Below, piece by piece: positions 16,254 to 22,807 of a stretch of 47,625 nt of DNA. Every line of letters begins with the position of its first letter. Position 1 is the first letter of the stretch. Position numbers and translations under genes: made by a program. This DNA comes from a bacterium (GTDB lineage Bacteria; Desulfobacterota; DSWW01): positions 1-47,625 of the forward strand of contig JANQFG010000004.1 in NCBI GenBank assembly GCA_028277985.1, read 5' to 3'. The notes beneath the pieces were generated by a model. The model was given only the letters and a program-made list of their open reading frames with translations, made no database searches and was not told the origin of the DNA.

Positions 16254-17564
16254 ATGAAACCGATCTTGCAGCTGGCGCTGGATTTTGTTGACCTGCAGCG
16301 GGCCCTGAAGAATGCGAAGGAAGGCGTGGCAGGTGGTGTGGATTGGCTCGAGGCCGGAACACCGCTCATCAAGAGCGAGGGGTTGAATTCGATCCGGGAG
16401 CTCCGAAGGTTGTTTCCCTCTGCAACGATTGTTGCGGACATGAAGATCATGGACGCGGGCCGGGCAGAGGTAGAGGTTGCGGCCAAGGCCGGCGCGAACA
16501 TCGTCGATGTTCTGGGCGCGGCCAGTGACGCCACGATCCGGGAATGCATCGAGGCAGGCAAGAACTACGGTGCGAAGATCGTCGTGGACATGATCGCGGT
16601 GGAGGACCCGGTAGCCAGAGCGAAGCAGGTCGAGGAGATGGGGGCCGACTTTGTAACGATCCATTGTGCCATCGACGAGCAGATGGAAGGGAAGGATCCC
16701 TTTGACACCCTGCGAAAGGTAGCGGAAGCCGCGTCGGTTCCGGTCGGGGTTGCAGGCGGCATCAACTCTGAGACCGCGGCCAAGGCGGTGGAGGCCGGGG
16801 CATCGATCGTGATCGTGGGAGGCGCGATTTCCAAGGCTCTGGAGCCGGAGACTGCAGCCCGTGAGATCCGCAAGGGCATCGACACCGGAGAGAGCATCGG
16901 TACGACCCTGTTCAAAAGGAAGGGAGAGGACGAGATCCGGGAGGTCCTCGAACTGGTTTCAGCGGCCAACCTATCGGATGCGCTCCACCGGGGCGGGGTG
17001 CTCCAGGGCATTCGACCCCTTTGGCGCGGAATTCGTATGGTGGGCCGTGCCATTACGGTGAGGACCTATCCGGGTGATTGGTCCAAGCCTGTCCAGGCGA
17101 TCGATATGGCAGAGCCGGGCGACGTGATCGTCATAGACGCAGCCGGGGTAGGGCCCGCCCTTTGGGGGGAGCTGGCCACCCACTCCGCGATTCAGAAAGG
17201 CGTGGCCGGTGTGGTGATTGACGGTGCAATCCGGGACAGCGACGACATCGTGGATCTGAAGTTTCCCGCCTTCAGCAGGCTCATCATGCCGAATGCGGGT
17301 GAGCCGAAGGGGTTCGGGGAAATCGGTGTGCCGGTGACGGTTGCGAACATGAAGGTGGAGCCCGGGGACTGGCTCGTGGGTGACGGCGACGGTGTGGTGG
17401 TGCTCCCCAGGGCGATCGCGGTGGAGTACGCCAACCGGGCCATGGATGTCTTGGAAAAGGAGAACCGCATCCGGGAGGAGATCAAAGAAGGAAGCACCTT
17501 GGCCACGGTGACCGAGCTGGCGCGTTGGGAGAAGCAAGGTGGTGTCGGCGAAATCGTAGGCTGA
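16254..17564 (+). CDS. hxlA: 3-hexulose-6-phosphate synthase fused to an RraA-like domain
   Basis: A 436-residue two-domain protein. Residues 1-210 are the HPS barrel of the orotidine-phosphate decarboxylase superfamily, with LALDFVDL (Asp10), ADMKIMDAG (Asp62, Lys64), VVDMIAV and VGVAGGI; it condenses formaldehyde with ribulose-5-phosphate or runs in reverse. Residues from about 225 are an RraA/HMG-aldolase-like domain with GELATHSAI and VIDGAIRD, the phosphate/metal site of that fold. Such fusions are annotated in archaea as hexulose-6-phosphate synthase/ribonuclease regulator. TGAAGGAGAGAGA precedes the ATG at 16254. The role of the second domain is not established; an aldolase or decarboxylase activity is possible. 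Confidence 0.93.
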   Translation: MKPILQLALDFVDLQRALKNAKEGVAGGVDWLEAGTPLIKSEGLNSIRELRRLFPSATIVADMKIMDAGRAEVEVAAKAGANIVDVLGAASDATIRECIEAGKNYGAKIVVDMIAVEDPVARAKQVEEMGADFVTIHCAIDEQMEGKDPFDTLRKVAEAASVPVGVAGGINSETAAKAVEAGASIVIVGGAISKALEPETAAREIRKGIDTGESIGTTLFKRKGEDEIREVLELVSAANLSDALHRGGVLQGIRPLWRGIRMVGRAITVRTYPGDWSKPVQAIDMAEPGDVIVIDAAGVGPALWGELATHSAIQKGVAGVVIDGAIRDSDDIVDLKFPAFSRLIMPNAGEPKGFGEIGVPVTVANMKVEPGDWLVGDGDGVVVLPRAIAVEYANRAMDVLEKENRIREEIKEGSTLATVTELARWEKQGGVGEIVG

Positions 17565-17604
17565 AGTGCGAACCCCTACCCCCTCTTGATTGGTTTGGGC
17601 TTCG

Positions 17605-17958
17605 TCACTCGTATGGAACGTCATCACATTCACGGTCGCCGGTCCACCCGTAACCGGCGGACTGAATGAAGACCACCTTTCCGTGATAGAACCGGATGAG
17701 CCGCACAAACTGCCCAGGCCCGAAGTTGTAGACCCATTCTTCATCTGCGGCCATGGGCCAGTAGATCCCTGACTTCTTGACAAAGACCGTGCCCGGTTTT
17801 CGGGTGCACGTCGGCTCACCACAGAACTCCCGTACCTCCGCTTTCGTGTTTCCGCTGTCGATGATCTTGCCTGCGCAACGAAGGGCGGAAGCCTGTTCTG
17901 CGACGCCGATGATAGATACGGCTGCAACGAGCGCCAGCGCGAAAGCTCCTTTCTTCAT
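17605..17958 (-). CDS. DUF2845 exported protein
   Basis: A 117-residue secreted protein. Residues 1-25 form a Sec signal (KKGAFALALVAAVSIIGVA, cleavage near ASA-L). The mature part LRCAGKIIDSGNTKAEVREFCGEP, then EEWVYNFGPGQFVRLIRF and GYGWTG, match the DUF2845 family. Three Cys sit at the N-terminal half. The function is unknown; the protein is periplasmic. It is convergent with the hxlA gene. Confidence 0.8.
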   Translation of the reverse strand: MKKGAFALALVAAVSIIGVAEQASALRCAGKIIDSGNTKAEVREFCGEPTCTRKPGTVFVKKSGIYWPMAADEEWVYNFGPGQFVRLIRFYHGKVVFIQSAGYGWTGDRECDDVPYE

Positions 17959-18055
17959 GTCCCAATCACCCTCTGGATGAAGTCTTTCTGTACACGGTAA
18001 AGATGCTGAATCCTGGGATCAGGTCCTCCTTGTAGGTTTGACGGCCGGTCTTTCG

Positions 18056-18118
18056 AAAGGATTCGTCCGAAACGGGGTCAGTAGGGTTGATAGTTTCGGC
18101 CTGACCCCAATATCCTTT
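18056..18118. repeat. Nested inverted-repeat element
   Basis: Outer arms AAAGGAT (18056-18062) and ATCCTTT (18112-18118) enclose GGGGTCAG (18074-18081) and CTGACCCC (18101-18108); CCGAAAC (18067-18073) also matches GTTTCGG (18093-18099). The design resembles the GGGGTCAGGC-type REP-like elements of proteobacteria. It lies between the divergent DUF2845 and M48 genes. Confidence 0.55.
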
Positions 18119-18189
18119 CCTAATGAAACGCGATCTGGTATGTATCTGGACACCGGGCCACCCCGACCACCCCTCCTGCGGAGTCGACA

Positions 18190-20190
18190 TTGAACTGCCC
18201 GAAATGTGACTGCACCGAGCTCCATCCCATCCTGACCAAAGAAGGCGCTTTCGTAGATTTCTGTCCTCAATGCAAGGGTATCTGGCTGGACAGGGGCGAG
18301 ATCTACCTCTTCAGTCACCGTCCCGGTGAGCTCCATGACCGGATCGGGGAGGCGGTCGGGAAGGCATCTCCTTCCGAACGCAGGAATCCTATCACTGATG
18401 AACCGATGGTGCAGCTCTCGCTGTTCAACGGAACGGTCGTCATAGACTACTGCCCGAAGACGGAGGGCATTTGGCTCGACAAAGGGGAGATGAGCCTGCT
18501 GAATGCGCCCAAGTCTGCGCGCCTCCGCATGGCTTTGGATCCGGGAGCCTTGAAGGCTCACGGCGCCGAAGGTCCTCCACCGCCTGTCGCGGCCTTGCCG
18601 AATCTGGGTCTTACCTCCAGCCTCACGCTCTTCTTCCTTTATACCCTGGTGGGTCTCGTCCTGATCACACTCGTGAATCTCACGGCCATTTCCGCATTGG
18701 GGGCCCTCGTCTTTTTCATCGCCTTCGCGTTGCTGCAGTATCTGCTGTCTCCGTACCTTATGGATCTCTTCCTGAGGTGGCTCTACAGCCTGACCTGGGA
18801 GCCGACAGTGAAGTTGCCCGCTCATCTCGGGCAGTATCTGAATGACATCAGTCGCGCGAACGGGATCCGGAGGCCCCGCATGGGCATCATCGCGGATGGC
18901 TCGCCCAACGCTTTCACGTACGGGCATACTCCGGACAATGCGAGAATCGTGATCACCTCCGGCCTGATGGACCTGCTGACCAAAGAGGAGGTGGAAGCGG
19001 TCGTGGCCCACGAGGTCGGGCACGCCGTCCACTGGGACATGGCGGTCATGACCGCGGCAAATCTCGTTCCCATGGTGCTCTACTACGTGTATCGCAGCCT
19101 CCTCAGGATGGGCAGTGGTGGAGACAGATCCGCAGCCGCACAGTATGCCGTCGCCATCGGCTCGTACGTCCTCTATATCATCTCGGAGTATGTCGTCCTC
19201 TGGCTCTCTCGAACAAGAGAATACTATGCGGACCGGTTTGCAGCCGACGCGTCCGGGGATCCCGGGTTGCTCGCATCCGCGCTGGTCAAGATCGGATACG
19301 GTCTGGCCGGAAAGGGGAAGAAGGAGGATCAAAGGAAGCCGGAGATGGAGGCCGTCAAGGCGATGGGGATCTTCGATCCCACCTCTGCCCGGGCCCTGGC
19401 CGTGACCTCCTACCATCCTCGGTCCATGGAAGGGGAGGTGGACAAGGAGACGCTGAAGGGCGCGATGAAATGGGACCTCTGGAATCCGTGGGCCCTGTTC
19501 TTTGAGCTCAACTCCACGCACCCCCTGATCGCCAAGAGGTTGATCGCCCTGAGTCATCAGGCCGAAGTCCGGGGCAAGGAACCCTACATCCGATTTCGGG
19601 AAAGAAGGCCTGAGAGCTACTGGGACGAGTTCTCCCTCGATGCGGTCGTCAGCGTCCTGCCCCTGCTCGCCCTTGTGCCCTGTCTCGTCCTGTTCTCCCT
19701 TTCCCGGGACGTCCGTTTCCTCGTGTGGGGGATGATCATGGTGGGTATCGCCTACCTTCTGAAGATCACCTTTTCCTATAAGTTCAGCGCCTTTCCGGAG
19801 ATGAGCGTCTCGGCCCTGCTCAAGAAGGTCAAGGTTTCCGGGATTCGCCCGATCCCGTGTACGCTTCGGGGGACGATCATCGGCAGGGGGGTCCCGGGTC
19901 TGATCTGGAGCGAGGATTTCGTGTTCCAGGACGAAACCGGTATCCTGTTCCTGGACTACCGCCAGCCCCTGGCGATCTGGAACTTCCTGTTCGGGCTTCT
20001 TCGGGCGAAGCACTATGTGGGTCAGGAAGTGAGGATCCGCGGATGGTACAGAAGGGCGCCGGTTCCCTTTGTGGAGCTGAAGACGTTGGAGACCGCCCGC
20101 GGCGCGAGCGAATGTTACGTCTTTCACGTCAAGCTCGTCTGGGGCTCGCTGGTCACCCTGCTCGGCATCGTCCTTTTGTTCGGGCTCTGA
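18190..20190 (+). CDS. Zinc-ribbon/M48-family membrane metallopeptidase
   Basis: A 666-residue membrane protein. Residues 1-40 are a TFIIB-type zinc ribbon (C3, C6, C25, C28, then KGIWLDRGEI). A second copy at 65-103 keeps GIWLDKGEM but has lost most Cys. Hydrophobic segments lie near 145-165 and 168-190. The HtpX/Ste24-type protease core has AHEVGH (His274, Glu275, His278) and a distal Glu in EYYADRFA. After about 480, two or three further membrane segments lead to a 150-residue C-terminal extension (IRPIPCTLRGTIIGRG) I do not recognise. The start is TTG, set by GGAG 6 nt ahead and by the first zinc Cys. Proteolytic quality control at the inner membrane is the family role. Confidence 0.85.
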   Translation: MNCPKCDCTELHPILTKEGAFVDFCPQCKGIWLDRGEIYLFSHRPGELHDRIGEAVGKASPSERRNPITDEPMVQLSLFNGTVVIDYCPKTEGIWLDKGEMSLLNAPKSARLRMALDPGALKAHGAEGPPPPVAALPNLGLTSSLTLFFLYTLVGLVLITLVNLTAISALGALVFFIAFALLQYLLSPYLMDLFLRWLYSLTWEPTVKLPAHLGQYLNDISRANGIRRPRMGIIADGSPNAFTYGHTPDNARIVITSGLMDLLTKEEVEAVVAHEVGHAVHWDMAVMTAANLVPMVLYYVYRSLLRMGSGGDRSAAAQYAVAIGSYVLYIISEYVVLWLSRTREYYADRFAADASGDPGLLASALVKIGYGLAGKGKKEDQRKPEMEAVKAMGIFDPTSARALAVTSYHPRSMEGEVDKETLKGAMKWDLWNPWALFFELNSTHPLIAKRLIALSHQAEVRGKEPYIRFRERRPESYWDEFSLDAVVSVLPLLALVPCLVLFSLSRDVRFLVWGMIMVGIAYLLKITFSYKFSAFPEMSVSALLKKVKVSGIRPIPCTLRGTIIGRGVPGLIWSEDFVFQDETGILFLDYRQPLAIWNFLFGLLRAKHYVGQEVRIRGWYRRAPVPFVELKTLETARGASECYVFHVKLVWGSLVTLLGIVLLFGL

Positions 20191-20229
20191 GAGGCATCAA
20201 TCGGAAAGAGCGCAGAAAGGGGAAAGACG

Positions 20230-20751
20230 ATGGAGACTCTCAAGGATCTTGCAAGGCTGATGAGCCAGGCCGTGGAGAACCCGGACGCCGAGGAGTTCAA
20301 CCGGCTGTCCAACGTCTTCCAGAACCGAAAATCTGCAATCCGAGAGAAGATCCAGGCCATGACTGCGAAAGAAGTGAAGGGGATCGTAGGGAAGCTAGCA
20401 GAGGGCGGGGATCTGTCAGAAGAGGAACTGGATCTCGTCAAACTCTGGATCGTGGGCGATGCCGAGGCCTACTCCAAGATGGAAAACAACTTCGAGGACT
20501 GGGTCGCAGAGTTCAAGTGGCTCGAGTCGCTCATCCAGGAACAGGAATCAGGCGCCGAAGAGGTGCAGGACCTGTTTCGGGTACAGGGAATCCTGGAAGA
20601 CGCGAGCCGGCTCGCGATCAACATAGGGTACTACCTCGAAACCAGGGAGAGGATCCGGCGATTCGAAGAGGCCACGGCGAACATGGCGACCATGGACCGG
20701 GATCTGATCGTCAAGATCCTCAAGCTGAAGATGACCTCGCCTTCGACCTGA
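20230..20751 (+). CDS. Hypothetical helical protein
   Basis: A 173-residue protein I do not recognise. It is acidic and almost entirely helical, with heptad-like stretches (KSAIREKIQAMTAKEVKGIV and YLETRERIRRFEEATANM), no Cys, signal or membrane segment. It begins 39 nt after the M48 peptidase gene with GAAAGGGGAAAGACG ahead of the ATG, so co-transcription is likely and a cytoplasmic partner role is possible. It ends 49 nt before the convergent napH gene. Confidence 0.65.
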   Translation: METLKDLARLMSQAVENPDAEEFNRLSNVFQNRKSAIREKIQAMTAKEVKGIVGKLAEGGDLSEEELDLVKLWIVGDAEAYSKMENNFEDWVAEFKWLESLIQEQESGAEEVQDLFRVQGILEDASRLAINIGYYLETRERIRRFEEATANMATMDRDLIVKILKLKMTSPST

Positions 20752-20800
20752 CGAGAGCCGGCATTTCGAAGAAGAAGGCTTCGTGCAATATGCGGGCGAG

Positions 20801-21637
20801 TCAGGGCTGGGAGAACCCTCTGAAGCCCAGAAGCCCTCTGTCCCCGTCACTCCTGCAAGCGTCGATACATCTCGCACAATTGGTACAGAGAAGGTTGGCA
20901 CCCTCCTGGTGAGGCGCCAGGCCCATGGGGCAGGCGGGACCGCATGCGTTCTCCTTGCAGCAGGGGGCCTTCGGATTTCCGGCCGCTGACCGGACCTTCA
21001 AGGTGAAGGGGGCGCGGATGAGGGCGAGGCAGGAACCGGTGGGACAGAACAGGCGGCACCAGAACCGGGGGAAGAACAACAATTCCGTCAAGAGGATGGC
21101 CGCGATGAACCCGAACTCCAGAGACAGCGTGTGCTGTCGCACGAGGATCATCGCCTCTGTGCTCAGGATTCCCGGAGCACTCACAAAGTTGAGAACCGGA
21201 ATCCCGAGCATCCCCGCAGCAGCTGTTCCGATAAGAAGGAAAGCGTAGCGGCTCAAGTTTGCCTTGAGGGCTCTCGGCACGGCCAGGGTCTCTGCCTCAT
21301 GCCTGCCCAATACCTTGGTTCGGAACATCGTGCGAAGCCGAAACACCCCGTCGGACAGGAGATGGTAGGGGCACATCCATCCGCACCAGACCCTGCCCAG
21401 CACCAGCGCAAAAAGCACAGGAAACAGCAGGCCGCTCAATATAGGAGGAGCGAATTCGCCTGAAGCGAAGACGGTCTGCAGGATGGCGGCCGGATCCGCG
21501 GCCTCGAGCCCGCCCGCCTGAAGGGCATAGTAGGTGCCCGTGATCGTGTAGATCTCATACGCGTTGAGCACTGGAATCGCGAACATGAGAGCAAAGAACG
21601 CGAACTGTACCGTCCGTCTGTAAGGTCTGAAGGTCAT
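20801..21637 (-). CDS. napH: NapH-type membrane iron-sulfur quinol dehydrogenase subunit
   Basis: A 278-residue polytopic membrane protein of the NapH family. About five membrane segments are visible (residues 9-28, 66-83, 133-152, 178-200 and nearby). The two loop motifs WCGWMCPYH and WCRLFCPTGS are the NapH signature CxxxCP pair. The C-terminal tail has CCKENACGPACPMG and CTNCARCIDAC, enough for two [4Fe-4S] clusters. The ATG at 21637 overlaps the napG stop as ATGA; an in-frame TTG upstream is not needed. With NapG it oxidises quinol and passes electrons toward NapA. Confidence 0.9.
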   Translation of the reverse strand: MTFRPYRRTVQFAFFALMFAIPVLNAYEIYTITGTYYALQAGGLEAADPAAILQTVFASGEFAPPILSGLLFPVLFALVLGRVWCGWMCPYHLLSDGVFRLRTMFRTKVLGRHEAETLAVPRALKANLSRYAFLLIGTAAAGMLGIPVLNFVSAPGILSTEAMILVRQHTLSLEFGFIAAILLTELLFFPRFWCRLFCPTGSCLALIRAPFTLKVRSAAGNPKAPCCKENACGPACPMGLAPHQEGANLLCTNCARCIDACRSDGDRGLLGFRGFSQP

Positions 21638-22365
21638 TCCCAATCTTCCGCCCCGTCGTCCGGCTCGTAAGGAAAATCGAAATCGGCGGTCGACTCCGAG
21701 CCGTCGATTTTCTGCTTTTGTTCCAGGAGGTCTACACCCTTTAGCGCATCGCCTGGTTCCGTTTTCGCTCGCTCCGAGACCTCTTCATAGTGTTTGCGCG
21801 CTTTTCGGAAATGAAAACCCGCCTCATCGGTTTTCCCCATTCCGGCGGGGAGCACGTTGACGGCGCGCCTGGGCCGGGTAGGGCACCTTTCCACACAAAT
21901 GCCGCACCCGACGCACCCTTCGAGCACGACAGGCAAGAGATTGTTCTTCAGCATGATCGCCTTGTTCGGCAGGGGGCACACATTGTAGCAGGTGTTGCAG
22001 AGGGCACCGATCTTGTCGCCCGCATCCTCGGGCAGTACATCCATATCAAAGAAAAGGTGATTGTAGCAGATGTTCGGATCGATCTTTGCCTTGCCCATCC
22101 GTACCGCTTCGGGATCAGCAAGCTTCTCGTCGAGGGCACCGGTAGGGCACAATGCTGTGCAGGCCATGCATAGATAGCAGGCCTTGGACTCGGGCAGGAC
22201 AAGAGGGGTTCCTATGGTGATGCCCCATCCGGCCCGTTGGATGGATCCATAAGGGCATACCTCCAGGCAGCGATTGCAGCGGATACAGAGGGCCATGAAG
22301 CGCTCTTCCTCGACCGCACCCGGCGGCCGAAGCAGATTCTCTCGATAGGAGTGACCCCGGCGCAT
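21634..22365 (-). CDS. napG: NapG-type polyferredoxin lacking an export signal
   Basis: A 243-residue MauM/NapG ferredoxin with four clusters: CIRCNRCLEVCP (from residue 27), CYLCMACTALCP, CNTCYNVCP with an upstream Cys, and CVGCGICVERCP. The domain begins at once with LLRPPGAVEEERF, which in E. coli NapG follows a Tat signal; here only about ten residues precede it and no twin-arginine signal is present. The frame offers no earlier start than a TTG one codon upstream. The ATG at 22365 overlaps the napD stop and has AGGAGAGAAGG ahead. A C-terminal acidic tail of about 60 residues is unusual. Confidence 0.88.
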   Translation of the reverse strand: MRRGHSYRENLLRPPGAVEEERFMALCIRCNRCLEVCPYGSIQRAGWGITIGTPLVLPESKACYLCMACTALCPTGALDEKLADPEAVRMGKAKIDPNICYNHLFFDMDVLPEDAGDKIGALCNTCYNVCPLPNKAIMLKNNLLPVVLEGCVGCGICVERCPTRPRRAVNVLPAGMGKTDEAGFHFRKARKHYEEVSERAKTEPGDALKGVDLLEQKQKIDGSESTADFDFPYEPDDGAEDWE

Positions 22366-22634
22366 CAATCCTTCTCTCCTGACAGGGCCTTGTCCACTTC
22401 CTCTTCGAAGTTCACGTAGATGTGGGTAATGTCGATGATCCGAGGGATCTCCTTCTTCAGTCTCCTGCAGAGATCCTCCAGGGTTTCGTGGTCATCCGCT
22501 TCAAAGTTGACCACCAGCTCGGTTCCGGACTCGGATTTTACCTGAAAGGTCACTTCCGGGAAGCCCTCCAGCGCTCGCAGCACCTCGTCGTCGGCTCCCG
22601 GCTCGACCAAGATCGCGCTACCCGTTATCACCAT
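22365..22634 (-). CDS. napD: NapD chaperone for NapA
   Basis: An 89-residue ferredoxin-fold chaperone. MVITGSAILVEPGADDEVLRALE and EVTFQVKSESGTELVV follow the NapD pattern, and DLCRRLKKEIPRIIDITHIYVNFEEE the second half. NapD binds the Tat signal of NapA and holds it until cofactor insertion is complete. It overlaps the napG start. A strong terminator separates it from napA, so it may have its own promoter or depend on readthrough. Confidence 0.88.
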   Translation of the reverse strand: MVITGSAILVEPGADDEVLRALEGFPEVTFQVKSESGTELVVNFEADDHETLEDLCRRLKKEIPRIIDITHIYVNFEEEVDKALSGEKD

Positions 22635-22720
22635 GCTCCCTCCAAGCCCTTTTCCGCTCCCGCGCCCGGGCCACCAAATCGGGATGATCTTGAGAATACT
22701 TCATCATCCCGCTTCGAATC

Positions 22721-22750
22721 AAAAAAGGCCCTCAACGGTTGAGGGCCTTT
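22721..22750 (-). terminator. Intrinsic terminator downstream of napA
   Basis: AAAGGCCCTC (22724-22733) pairs perfectly with GAGGGCCTTT (22741-22750) around a 7-nt loop that can pair further. Read on the minus strand the stem is followed by six T residues. It lies 58 nt beyond the napA stop and 87 nt before napD. It could also work weakly in the other direction. Confidence 0.85.
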
Positions 22751-22807
22751 GCCTTTCTTTCCACCACAGATCCCGTGTAGCCGATATTCCTAGCTGCGGC
22801 GGGCCGT

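Noticed and set aside
17966..18190. 74-codon minus-strand frame before the DUF2845 gene
   Set aside because: It overlaps the nested inverted repeat and the M48 start region and has no recognisable domain.
18019..20127. 702-codon open frame on the minus strand
   Set aside because: It is fully antisense to the M48 peptidase gene, has no domain signature and its Pro/Arg/Gly/His-rich composition is that of a GC-rich antisense frame.
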